From Termitomyces sp. T153 (Eukaryota; Basidiomycota; Agaricomycetes; Agaricales; Lyophyllaceae): a stretch of DNA of 64,000 nt. The notes beneath the pieces were generated by a model. That model did no database searches. It was not told the DNA's origin and saw nothing but the letters and a program-made list of their open reading frames with translations. Positions within the stretch are counted from its first letter, which is position 1, and each line of letters starts with the position of its first letter. Both the position numbers and the translations under genes were made by a program. The stretch lies in contig JACKQL020000018.1 in the NCBI GenBank assembly GCA_018296165.2, positions 248,001 through 312,000 of the forward strand, in the 5' to 3' direction. This document shows positions 10,901 to 23,835 of this stretch, piece after piece.

Positions 10901-13799
10901 GCATCTACACTTCAGGTATTGATGTCAGAAATGCTCTTTTCTTGTGATTGACAATTTTTATGCATCATATCAACATCACATACTTTTACTTGGTTACCAG
11001 ACTGACACTCAGTATGTATCATAAACACTTTGGCAGATGCTGTTGCTGGCAGTGACTAATATTTCCTTTCTAATACTATACCTATGAATAGTATAAATAC
11101 TGCCTGTACATAGAGACAAAAACAATGAACAGAGTACCATTTCCTCCTCACTAGCTCTATGCTTATCAGCTTAAGATCTCTTATTGCTCTCTTGTTTGCC
11201 ATTGCCAATGACTTAGTGACAGTGTTGACAACCTTGATTCTGACTTAGTGTGGTGCCAACTGCAGGTACCTTTATCATTATTTTGACTTAGTGATACTAG
11301 CAACTATGGCTAGTGACTAGTTTGCATTCATCCCCCAGCCTACTTTGACTTTACTCTTCCTTTTGTTCCCAACCCCCTTTTTATTGCTTAGTTTCCCCCT
11401 TCCTTAGCAACTCTTTTGCTTTCATTCTTTTCCCCTTCTTTTACCCAGCAACCCTTTTGTTACCATCTAGCAACTTAGGCTAGCAATAGCAACACTTTCC
11501 ACTTGTTCACTCTACACCCATTAGCTCTTGTTTTCTGGGACAGTTACTGACTCACCCCTATTAACTTTCCTATTGCCAGCTACCCTATCTAGTTGCTAGT
11601 GTTTAGGTCTTTCTTCTTAGTTTCCTGCATGGCACTAGGCAGCATAGGAGCACATCACTGTATGGATTCTGTACCTTCTCTGTCAGCCATTGGTGTATCA
11701 TTTACATCTACTAGTGAATTACTTGGCATCAATTCAACCTCAATCATCAGGTTTCATACCTGCTAAAGATGTTATGATCTCATCAATATCTTGCATCATA
11801 TCACAGGTAAGCTCTTGCATAATCAGGGCTTTTCTGGTCATCTCATACAATATGTCAAATTTCAGTGTGCTGGTCTCATGCATGTCACAGGATGTTGACA
11901 AGGCCATGGACTAAAGAAGTCACTAATCTCTCTGCATCCTCTAGTAGGTTGTGTCAATTCTTTTTTTTTTCTTCTTAGACATACCTGACTGTCCAGCTCT
12001 CATGTATGTAGGAAGGGCTCTTAGATGTGGTTGTTTTGGCTAACTGCTGCACTAAGATCAGGTCATCATTTGTGTCTTGCCAGAAACCTGATGAACTTAC
12101 AGTTTCTCAATCATTGTTCCCTTGTGTTGTAGACCTCAAGATAAATGTATTCTCCTAATCCAAATCGGTAAGTTCCTCCATTCTCATCTTCCCAATGATT
12201 GTCTGAATCCATGATAGTGATATTAGAGGCCACAAAAAGAGAGAAGGCACTCCAGTAGTCTCTGCTTTCTGTGTACAAATCCAAATCAGATATCATGTCT
12301 GGTTAGGTCATTGACCTGCCTTGACTAAGCTAAACTTCTTTCTCAAAGCCCAAACATGTTGTAGTTGGAATGCTGACTTTCCTTTTTCTGATGCTGGTCC
12401 AGCCTCCTAGAGGTTCACCACTGAAAATGTTCAAAGCTCTCCACTGAATGTCAGGGCAGAAAAAACATCATTGCAGCTAGTGATTTTGGCAATCTTGGCA
12501 TTTTGTGTAGCCTGTGGAGAACAGTACAATTGCACTTTGGATGGAAGGGAAATGACCAGGAAAACATAAATAATGTGAGGTGTAACCAGGATATTGTGAA
12601 TGGCTTGTTGTATTTGGTTAAACAACTCCCACATTTTGACCAATTATTATGGGCAAGTTTCAGCTTCTTATAAAAAGCCTCAGTCTTGTTATGCTATTCT
12701 TAACCTTTTGGTGGTGACTGGTGACTATACTCAGGTCAGATCTATTTCTGCATTAGAAAGGGGTCACACTTACATTTTCTGTTTATGCCCTTCAAGACAT
12801 TTTCTGACAGATGAGCTGACTAGTATGAGGGACAAACTCCAGAGAATTCTGTAGCCTATATCTAATGAGTAAGAATTAAAATAATCTGATTTTACTTACT
12901 AGAGTATGTCAAAGTGCTGGCCTTTTTAAACTCCACCCAGTAAAGCACAATGTACACACTCTCTATTGATGTCAAAATGAACACATTGCTAGTAGCATCT
13001 CTGGCATTCCAGATGTCAAGTGGAATGTGATTCTTATATCAGCATGCTGTTGAGTTTTTGTTATTTAGCAGACAGCAGTAGCACATCGATTGGTATTTCA
13101 AGAAGTTGAAAGAATTGTATTGCAAGATACAGGCAAAGCTTTACGCTGGTAGCACTTATATTATGAAGAATTGGGTAAGGACATCAAGGACATGAATCAC
13201 TTGCTGTAGATTAGCATGGAGGTCAAGCAAAAGGTTTAATGTCTCACAGTGTCAGCTATGTATTTGTTTTATTGCATTTGTACAGAAATAAGGATCCATC
13301 TTCAGACTCTACCTCAGCATGAGAACTTGCATAAAAAATCCAACTTGCATGAGCCCCATCATCTTCTCTCTCACTTCTCTCCTTATGAACAGCTTCATCA
13401 ACTTTTGAGGCTGTGTATAGTTTATATGTTTCACAATGTATAGAAATACTCTTTTCCTGAGGATATTTGAGACCAAATGAGAAGCCTAGTATGTGTTAAT
13501 CACCATGGCTGGAATGGTACTATACATGCATTTGGGAAAGGAAATGGAAGGCAGGTCAAGGTGCATACTGATCTTCATACTTAGATTTTCTATGGAACAC
13601 TTTCAGGAATTATTTAACAGGTGTTTCTCCAGAAGTCTACAAGATTTCCTCAAGTGTATGCCTGGGTCAAAGAAAAAGAAGAAACATGCATCTTTGCAAC
13701 CTATGAAAACACAACTAAAGAACCTCAGGACCTAACAATGTTGAAAAGGAAAGATAATACAGCCAAACTTGAGAAGAAGCTTAATAAGTCATAAGAAAT
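10901..13799. other. CpG-poor repeat debris, possible LTR remnant
   Basis: No intact gene. Around 11,091-11,100 a GTATAAATAC box is followed by a stretch resembling an LTR U3/R region (actgcctgtacatagagac). 11.3-11.6 kb is pyrimidine-rich on the plus strand. No second copy was found to prove an LTR. The 5' gag of the gypsy relic should lie in the right part of this interval but is unrecognisable. Confidence 0.35.
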
Positions 13800-16242
13800 A
13801 GTCACAAGCTTTGTGGACACATAGAGTGAGGCAGAAGTGGTGGACATACAAAAGAGGAACTAGGAGTGTTTTTAAAGAGCTTGATGAGAGTGGCAAGGAG
13901 GAAAAGACAGGTACAAGAGGTATTGAAGGAACCCATCCTGTTTGAAAGTGACTTAAAGAATCATGTAAAACGTAAGGAAGAAGAAAAGAAAAAGAGAAAT
14001 TTGCCATTTGTACAAGTACCTGCATTGAATAGCAAGAAGATCATCTCTTTTGAACCAAATAAATATGGATTATACACACCAAAAATAGCACTGGATCATA
14101 CACACTGAAAATAGCACAAAAAGAAATTAATATAGTTCATCAAATAATGGATATGGAGATGACTGTGTCAACTTGGTACTTACTGACACTACCCAGTTCC
14201 AGGAAAGCATTAGAAAAACTATGGGCAAAGAGAGAAGGGACTGCTTAATGGATGGCAGCCAAAGTATTCACACAAGATCAAGAAAAAGTCAACCCAACCA
14301 AGATAGGATAAGCATGGGCAACCTAACCTATCCAAAGTATCATATCTCAGATGGAAAGAGTACCTGAGAGAGTGTTTGTTCATGAAGATTGTGAAGCTAC
14401 ATAGCTTGATCAGTTATTTCCCAGTGATAAATATGTTGTAATATACATGGCTCACAACTTGCAAGTATTACACTCACTGTTCCTAACAGTAAATGAGCAA
14501 GCAAAAATAAAGACAATACTAGACAGCAGGTCACAGATTGCTTGTATGGCATTGGACAAGGCATTAAGTTTAGGATTGACCTGGGACCTGGATGTAAGAT
14601 TGCCCATGGAAAGTGCAATCAGCCAGTATATCAATCATTAGAGGCTGTCAGAGGACTGCCCATACTGGACCCCATTCTTGTTTCCTTTATTCCAAGCTGG
14701 CCTCTCATTTCCATCCTCCCATCTTCTAGAGACAAGTACTTTAGACCAAGGGCTATTTAACAGCCATATTTTCATGCAGTCATGTGCCTGGGGGCTAGAG
14801 ATCGAGGCCATTTATGATGAATTTCCATTTTTGGATTGCACTCCAGATTTTGTTGTTGTTGAGTGTTTTTCCTAGAGGCTCTAGCATCAATTTTCTAAAC
14901 ACTGGCATTAATGGGGAATCCTGAGACTTGTTCTCTTTGGATCCCCCTCTGCCAAGTGAGTAGCTAGAACTTTGAAACTTATTGTAGATGCTGAAGAGAC
15001 TTTGGATCTCCCTCTGTCAGTTGTGGTGTGATTGAATTACAGCCTCCTGAGGTTGCTCTCACAAGGGCTGTTTAAGAACATATTTTTCAAATTTGCAGAA
15101 GGTCTAACCATCTTCAAGTTCATATATTCAAAAGACCTACCTCTATGGTGTTATGAGGTTGCCCATTTGACACAATAACAGAGAGCAATGTCCAGAACTT
15201 GTAAGATAGAAGTGTGATTATAACAATCAGGGATCGTAATACTGGCAAGCATACAGTGTTACCTACTTACAGAAGAGGAAAGATGCTGAAAGTTACTGTT
15301 GAAGGCAAGGAACTTTAAAGTATGGACCTCAAGGAATTGATGTTGGAGCAAGGAGAAGCAGCCATGTTGATGGAAGGAAGTATCAAAGAAGAGTTTTGGG
15401 TGGTGGGCTATGCATTGAAAGAAGGGAGTATTGATCAGTCAAAACTTAGGGATGCATATCTGGCAGCTACCAGAGCACCCAGCAGGGAGGAGAAAGGACT
15501 AATGAATGTAAGGATGCTGCAGCAGCTCACAACAACTAAACAAGATGTAAACTGGAAGCAGAGGACAGGATCTGTGCCACTGGTCACATGACACATGACT
15601 CCCCGATTGGAAATCACCTTTGTTGTCTATAAGTAATGTACAAACAACAAAGCTGAGTCTAGATAAATGACATATATAATGCAAACCAACATTTGAGCAA
15701 CAAGGACTGTGTTGTCCTGTCTGTCAGTTTGAGTAAGGCTGACACACTGCCAGCCTTTCAATGAACTGTTATCGGTGTACCTAGATGGGAGCTTAAGCTA
15801 CTTGTCCGACAGTTTAAGGATAAACAACAGACAAGACTAGGAAGCCAACAACAGTACAAGTCATGAACAGATACAAGCCCATAGCTAGGAAGGTAAAACT
15901 GGTCTTAGGTGCCTCTCTTAAAGAATTTAGGATAGAGAGAAACAGTACCAGAGACCCTCTTGCAGGAATGCTGGAGCCAAGCCCAAATCTGCCAGAGTTT
16001 GTACCTACAAGATGGTACATGGAGGAAGCAAAGGAGGTGATTGATTGTGCTCACAAAGGAGATCTCCTTTGGCCTGAAGAACAGAAATTAGTACATCACC
16101 TGATGATGCAGCAAAACAAGGTTTTGCCTGAAATGATAGTCAGAAGGAGAGGTTTAAGGAAAGATACCTCCCACTTGTGGTTATGCTGGTGGTACCACAC
16201 AAGCCATGCGTACTGAAAAATTGACCTATTCCACCAGGGAGT
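13800..16242 (+). pseudogene. Ty3/gypsy gag-pro/linker relic, truncated before RT
   Basis: Degenerate plus-strand polyprotein of the gypsy family common in Agaricomycetes. Recognisable blocks in order: the region preceding the protease near 13.84-14.05 kb; the protease-like ILDSRSQIACMALDKALSLG near 14.51-14.57 kb, followed by LTWDLDVRLPMESA; a Glu/Lys-rich piece (15,322-15,591); then the well-conserved pre-RT linker YKPIARKVKLVLGA, EFRIERNSTRDPLA and KGDLLWPEEQKLVHH (15,863-16,130). It ends at VVPHKPCVLKN followed by a stop and PIPPG, where the reverse transcriptase should begin. RT, RNase H, integrase and a 3' LTR are absent. Many stops and frameshifts occur and CpG is nearly absent. Confidence 0.8.
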
Positions 16243-16935
16243 ACGCGACTGGCAAACCCTTGATTATGGTATTCTTATTAATATTTGTCGATGTCAGGGA
16301 GGGGTCGGAGGTCGCCAAGAAAAACATCTCTAACTTGTCGTACAAGATCTCCCAGCCATGTACACGAGTGATTGCCATATGTCGTAAGAATCCAGCCTTG
16401 TTCTCAGATTTACCAATCTCTTCGTTATATCACTGGAGCAAGGAATATCCCGAGATGATTGAGACGGGCAGGATTTCCTTCACACGTAGGTATCGTCTAT
16501 GCTATTCATGGATTTCCTCTCAAAGGAACTTCTGCACTCACAGCTCATGATTTTTCACTTCCCCCAGCCGGTGACAAAAGCTTCCGTGTTCATCCTCAAG
16601 CAAATTCTCCACTGTGACTGGCCAGATCCTTTCTGTGTTCAGATTCTCAAGGCGGCTGCGACACCCGACACTAAGCTCGTCGTAGTCGACAGTATTGTCG
16701 TATATGCTTGTTCCGATCCTGCACTTGAATCGAACCTGCCCCTTCTTACCTTATTACGGGTTCGGCTAATGTGATGCCCACTTTCTAGACCTTACGCAGA
16801 TGATAGCTTAGCTCAATGACCAAGAAAGAACAATTGGGCATTTGGACACTCTTTTATGAAGCACTGGGTGGAAGCTAGTCAGTGTAAAACACCAAGGTAA
16901 CTTTTACGAGCCCGTTGTTGCGCCTCTCATCTAGC
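16243..16935 (+). pseudogene. O-methyltransferase pseudogene, 3' half
   Basis: C-terminal SAM-binding part of a fungal secondary-metabolite O-methyltransferase, broken by frameshifts and stops. Blocks in order: the glycine-rich SAM motif FVDV / GGVGG near 16,288 (split by a frameshift), YPEMIETGRISF near 16,445, FPQPVTKASVFILKQILH near 16,560, the DWPDPFCVQILKAA region, TPDTKLVVVDSIVVYACSDPA near 16,665-16,725, then LNDQERTIGHLDTLL, a TGA stop, and STGWKLVSVKHQ near 16,815-16,900. The stop sits where this family usually has Arg, consistent with CGA to TGA. The N-terminal half is absent; gypsy sequence replaces it at about 16,242. Confidence 0.75.
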
Positions 16936-17366
16936 AATCCAAAGGTATAATACATGTCCCTTCTGTGACACTGACTACACTGTGAAATTCACCCATGACG
17001 CGACTATCAAACTCTCATAAGCAACCTCCCAAGACAACGCAATGATTACCTCTGGAGCCTTGGACGAGTCGAAATTATTCAATGAGACCCACGTAGGAGT
17101 CTCGACGTCAATGTTGGCTTGCTTATTCAAGGAGCCATTCATTAACGAAATAGTACGCTGCTTGCTCTTTGAAAGTCATTTATTGCTATGAACCACTCAC
17201 TCGAGGTGAGGTCTTACGACCGATGATGATGTTCGACCGATAGCATAACTTACTCTGATTGACTGCGAATAAAGTTATACATTATGTGAGTTAAACATAA
17301 AGGGTCCACATTATAACAGACCATTATGCTATCGGAGAGTAAAAATCTGAGAATTGTTTACCATCA
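16936..17366. other. short intergenic gap
   Basis: No gene is supported. It contains the 3' flank of the minus-strand glutamate dehydrogenase gene. Confidence 0.6.
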
Positions 17367-18960
<1,594 letters not shown>

Positions 18961-19266
18961 AATGCTGTCGAGGTGAAGAGGATGCAGTTGTTGGGAAGAG
19001 GATGAAAGGCACTGATGTCAACTGATGCCCTGCTTGTCTCATTTTTTTTTCTTCGATCAATTTGTCGATCGGCCGAGGTCCGCTCAATACAGCACTGAAA
19101 TACTTTCTTGCGGTTGCTTGTTCTCTCACGTCTAGTTCCTGAGATAGAAACGGGTTGCTCGCTGTAAATAGAAATACTTCTCTGCTCAGAGGCACGTATC
19201 CTCTGTCGAACGAACGGAGACGTGCCCAGAGGATGAACAAATTATGGCTCCGTCTGACAGCAATCG

Positions 19267-19305
19267 GATAATTATAACTCCCATCGGGACCGGCTGCCGG
19301 TTATC
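19267..19305. promoter_or_regulatory. inverted GATA pair upstream of glutamate dehydrogenase
   Basis: GATAA at 19267-19271 and its complement TTATC at 19301-19305, about 305-345 bp upstream of the start codon at 18960. Fungal nitrogen-control GATA factors (AreA/NIT2 type) bind paired HGATAR sites. The match is short and could be chance. Confidence 0.3.
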
Positions 19306-20443
19306 ATATCGTGGGCCATCTTGAGCGGCCAGTTGGGCTTGGAGGACGACATCAGAAAAAAAAATTCTCACATATTTTAAGGAGTGAGCTGATGGACGGA
19401 AGTGATAGGTCTTTGCATTCTATAGATGTCCCCTCATTGTCACCAAATGAAACCCTAACCTGCAAGAAATGTAAGTCAGTCGAAGATGTGTAATTTACGA
19501 TCTCAAACCATAAAAACATCGAGAAAACCAAGAATTGTTTATCGGCGACAGGGCCCGAGGATGATTCTGTCTATGGACATCAGCAGAAGGCTGGAACTGC
19601 ACCTATGGCGGGTACGATTACTAGGTTCGATACTTTTGCCAAGCTGTTGGCACGGACTTGCTGTCACGGACTTGACTTCGGAAAGCCACAGGAATCGATC
19701 GTGTATGGTGAGAAATCTGTCCAAAACGGTTGCTCCGTTGAAACGCTTTCAATTGGGGAGCAGTGAGTTCTCGCCTCTCACGATAGCAGTCGTGCCGTGC
19801 GGTCTCAGGTTGGAGGTCAAACACCAATCCTTGAATAGTACAACATTTAAGGTACTCCTCTTGTCTGCGAGGACAAGAAGCCCGATGGTCAAACCCAGAG
19901 ACACAGTGAAATGTGTAGCTTGGTACATTGCATAGGAAAGTTAGTGTCTTTGTTACTACTCCAAAGAAATTTGACTGCGATCCTCTCGCTCGCGCTTGGC
20001 AAAGTTGAATCACACCGCTTTTTATTAACCTGATTGGACAGCACTTAGCTTTGAACGTTCCGGTGCTTGCTCCGCCCCTCAATATGATGACTGAAAATGT
20101 CCCAAATTCCAACGATGCTGGGTTGGTCCCCGATGGCTGGAGCTCAACGATAAGCTGGAAAGGTAGACTCGTTGACGGTAAATTTCTGGGAAATGGGAAG
20201 GACTCTGCGTTTGTTCTTGACTCGTGGGCCCTGGTATTCCGTTTGTCGTTAATGAATCACTTTTTTACCACAACAATTACGATACACTTCACCTACCGGT
20301 ACTCATAATTAGGCATCTCAAACTGTTTCATTTGTCAGTGAAACCTTCATCGTGCTAGGAATCCTGAAGGGATTTTGAATTTGAGAGAGTATAAACAATG
20401 TACGTAACAGAAACTTTATCTTCGAAAAAGACATATCACCTGA
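19306..20443. other. intergenic, no supported gene
   Basis: Open frames on both strands (for example 20112-19621, minus) show no known motif and overlap one another. Nothing further is supported. Confidence 0.45.
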
Positions 20444-20583
20444 CAGAGTGATTTTGGCCCAACCAAGGGAATTCCGCAACATCACCTAATTTCAGAGAGT
20501 GATTTCGGCCCAACCAAGGAAATTCCATCACATCACCTAAAATCAGAGTTGTTTTGGCCCAACCAAGGATATCCTATCATCCC
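20444..20583. repeat. about 50-bp tandem repeat, three copies, upstream of metallothionein
   Basis: Units begin CAGAG at 20444, 20493 and 20544. All share TTGGCCCAACCAAGG (unit 2 has TCGG) followed by ATTCC and ACATCACCTAA; unit 3 is divergent at its end. The array ends about 80 bp before the TATA box at 20666, so it lies in the proximal promoter of the metallothionein gene. Confidence 0.8.
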
Positions 20584-20665
20584 ATGGTCGCTGCACTGTC
20601 CAGCTGATTTCATTATTACAAAACGAATGCAGTCACGGCAAATACCTCCAAACGGCCTCGCTTCT

Positions 20666-20673
20666 TATAAATA
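20666..20673 (+). promoter_or_regulatory. TATA box of metallothionein gene
   Basis: TATAAATA, 63 bp before the start codon at 20736. Spacing fits a transcription start near 20,700. Confidence 0.65.
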
Positions 20674-20735
20674 GGTGCACATGAAACGAAACACACCAGG
20701 CTTCTTAAGCTTGTACCACTATCTACACTTCAACG

Positions 20736-20947
20736 ATGTACTCGGTACTGACCATCGCTTCCTCCTATTGTGCTTTTCAAGGCTCACCCCCATTTCTGCA
20801 GATTACTGACATCCCCGTTTCCAATGTCGACTGCGGCTCCGGTTGCTGTAGCTGCTGCGACTCGTATGTTCAGCGGTTCCATACACATTTCAGACTGACT
20901 GAAGATTCGGTAGCTGCTGCTGTGGCGAATGCAAGTGCTGTCAGTGA
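20736..20947 (+). CDS. metallothionein, 34 aa, 11 Cys
   Basis: Small cysteine-rich protein expected to chelate copper, zinc or cadmium in the cytosol. Exons 20736-20744 (only 9 nt, Met-Tyr-Ser), 20802-20863 and 20914-20947; introns GTACTG...CTGCAG (57 nt) and GTATGT...GGTAG (50 nt, with a CTGAC branch-like site). They total 105 nt, exactly 35 codons. The product starts ITDIPVSNVDCGSGC after the first three residues and ends GECKCCQ; 11 of 34 residues are Cys, in CC and CxC arrangements. The second intron position and flanking sequence recur in the damaged copy near 54.3 kb, which supports the splice model. An unspliced 73-codon reading is possible but would have only 7 Cys and no family resemblance. 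A TATA box and a three-copy repeat lie upstream. Confidence 0.8.
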
Positions 20948-22264
20948 ATGCATCTGACCAGCATATTGTACTTTTACCATATATGCCTATCTCTACACTA
21001 TGCCCACATTACCGTCAGAAAACGTCGCCTGTAAAAGATTGAGATAAAATGGACTTTCCGGATGTTTGTTAATGAGATCCTCTATGTATTCCGAAATCAG
21101 ATAAGATACGATCTGCAGTTGATCTAAGTTGTAAGTCCGCAGAGAGGGCACGCGGTTTCGGACGCGTCACGATCACATGCTCTCGGATAGCTTGAAATCG
21201 TACTTCCATTCTTCAAGCGTACCTCCGCTCCATCCTAGAGCATTTTCTGCTTTCGAACTCTCCGCTACTCTTCAATCCTGCACGCGCAATCTGAACACTT
21301 GGTTCTCGCTTACAGCTTGGGTGTCTATGTCTTCGACCACAGTACTCAGACTCCGACCATACTTGTTCACCAGCGACCTCGCACGCGCTCTCAAAGGGGC
21401 TCCCCTCTGGCTCAGCGAGCGATCAGGGTACCTGACAGGGGGCTCGTATTCCTTACACGTGTCCCACGGTTGAAGATCTACACGAGGATGAGGAGCTCGA
21501 CTACGACGAACACGAGGACGATCGTTCTTCATCTCCTGTGGCCCACGATCGGGACAATCCATTTGACTGTGCCACCGTCAGAGATCCAGGCCACTCCAAG
21601 GGCTCCAATCTCGTCCGTATCAGGACACGCTGCCAAATCTAGTCTTCCCCCGTGGGTTAACGCTCCCTCCGCGGCCCCCTTGCCGTTCGTCCGCTTCCAC
21701 CCAGCGCCTACTGTAGCTACTGCTCCGTTTAGCCCTGCACGTCAACGTCCCCTCACCCCCCAGGACACCTCGCGTTCCTTCCCCTCAATCCAGTGTACCT
21801 CCCTCACAAACTCGCAATGTCACACCTTCCCCCACGGCCCCTTTCAAGGCAGCTCAGCATTGCGCCGATAAGTGCCTGATTCATTCTCCCGACTGTCATA
21901 TCTCCACTCAGGATGTCGACGCCTTTCTCTGCACAGCATGCCACGACGGACTGTCCTCTACCCTCAAATCCTCCATGTCTGCCTTCTTCCCCCTCCAAAT
22001 CCATTACTATCTCTTGGTCGCCACTCCAGGGTCTTCTCCAGACCTTCGGTGCCGGCATAGCACAACACATTCCACATGCCCACATGCTCGTTGCAGCAGG
22101 CTCCCTCCTGCCTCCATAGTCTCATACACTTCATTGCCTCTCCCAGCAGTGTCATTTGCCTTTCTCATAGCAGCATTACCACATTCAGCAGGTCGCCACA
22201 TTTCCCGCTGACAATCATCGTCCTTTCTTATATGCAATTAATATGGGTGCACATTACAAACACT
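20948..22264. other. intergenic, possible 5' part of recombinase element
   Basis: A long Pro/Arg/Ser-rich open frame (21299-21871, plus) and a cysteine-containing stretch near 21,880-21,960 (CLIHSPDCHIS, AFLCTACHD in another frame) are not recognised. They may be leader or accessory sequence of the tyrosine-recombinase element that follows, but nothing proves it. Confidence 0.35.
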
Positions 22265-22372
22265 TCTTTCTAACATTACATTTTCCTTAAAATCTTTATT
22301 GTTCTATTATTACATTTCCTTTCTAACATTACATTTTCCTTAGACTTCTTTATCATTTTATTATTACATTTC
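22265..22372. repeat. about 53-bp direct duplication, AT-rich
   Basis: CTTTCTAACATTACATTTTC at about 22,266 recurs at about 22,319. Each is followed by a related AT-rich stretch ending ATTATTACATTTCC. Two copies only. Confidence 0.75.
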
Positions 22373-22779
22373 CCTCATGGTTCTTCACTCCAAATAGGTG
22401 ATGACAGTCAGCCACTGAGGCATAATAAAACTTGAGTAATGCCATTTGCACACTTCATCAAGTTGGGTCAGTCATGGATTCTCTCATAGCCACCTTTGCA
22501 CATCAACACATATCTCGTTTTCTTGACTCCAGATCTAATCCGGACTTGTTGTCGGCAATGCATGATACAGGTACTCAAGCAGCCCTTGATCTTAGATTTT
22601 TACCAGACTGTCACAATTGACACCTTCTTATTGACCAAGTCTACCTCTACCTCACCTGAATACTCCAACTCCACATGCAGAGTCGCATCACTTAGGAAAT
22701 TCCAGACCACCGTGACTCCTCTGCTACCTAACCCACTAATTCTAAGCTCAACTTCCCAACCACTGTCAGCCATGGCTTC

Positions 22780-23835
22780 CAGGAGGATGCTAATGCATCC
22801 CCAAGCATGATGCTGGAATTGTACATGCTTCATACCATACAATCCAAGTCCCACTTTCTCCATACACAGCTCCCATGCTCTGGAAGTCATACACACAGCA
22901 TGGAAGGCCTCCACAGCAGGTAAACACGCCACTGCCATCAGACAATTCCTAGGGTTCTGTGTGGATAATCACATTCCTGAGGAATCCATCCTACCTGCTT
23001 TGGAATCCTTACTGTGTGATTTTGCAAGCTCCTTTGCTGGAACATTGCAGGCATCACAGTATCTGGCAAATGCAACAGAATTTGTACATGGCACATACAA
23101 AATGGCCTGCCACATTACAGAGGAGTACAGCTCGCATACGTGATCAAGGGATGGAGAATCAGCATCCTTCAAGCTCAAAGAGACCTGATAGACCTCCCTT
23201 GACATTGGACATGTTACAAACCCTCCACCTGAAGCTCGACTTCTCCCAATCCTTCGATACCTGTATCTACTTCATAGCAATGGCCTTTTTTGGGCTTGGA
23301 TTTGGCTGGATGAGTTCTTAACTGTGAGTGAACATAAGTTTGATGAGACTTTGAATCCAACCTGGAAGAATCTACACACACCTCTAACAGCCTTAGGATC
23401 AAGAGTGCTATATCTTCCGAATATGAAGATGGGTGGTACTAAAGGAGAGGATGCAATCCTTGCACACCAATCTATAGCCAACTCTATTTAGGCCTTATAC
23501 CTTCACCATAGTCATAACCTCCACAGCATCTCGGACCCCATCGCTGTATTTGTTCTTTCTCAGGGTCTCTGATTCCTCTCACACACAGAATATTTCTTCA
23601 TCATATACATAAGATCTTCATTTCCACAGATTTTCCTCTCGTTACTGGTCATTGTCTGCGCATCGGCGGAACCACTCATCTTCTCCTGGTGGGTGTACCC
23701 CCAAATGTCATGAAGATTCTCAGACACTGGACCTCCAAGGCATTCCTCAGATACTGGAGATCACTGGAATTGATAGCTCCACTGGGACGCTTCTTGATCC
23801 TGTACTGCCACCATCCCTCTCAGGGTCCTGGTAGC
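22780..23835 (+). pseudogene. tyrosine recombinase (Crypton-like) relic
   Basis: Degenerate plus-strand gene of the fungal tyrosine-recombinase family. Core-binding part near 22,895-23,090: WKASTAGKHATAIRQFLGFC, then SLLCDFASSFAGTLQ. Start of the catalytic domain near 23,195-23,280: PPLTLDMLQTLHLKLDFSQS and FDTCIYFIAMAFF. Box I reads IWLDEFLTV, where active members have R-L-G-E, so the catalytic Arg appears replaced by Trp (CGG to TGG would do it). Next are LGSRVLYLPNMKMGGTKG and then the box II signature GHCLRIGGTTHLLLVGVPPN (23,652-23,711), with His and Arg present, followed by ILRHWTSKAFLRYW containing His/Trp and the candidate nucleophile Tyr. At least three frame breaks and stops make it non-functional. 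Element ends were not identified. Confidence 0.75.

Noticed and set aside
20736..20957. 73-codon unspliced ORF as the real product
   Set aside because: The spliced reading gives a proper metallothionein ending in GECKCCQ, and intron two is conserved in a second copy.
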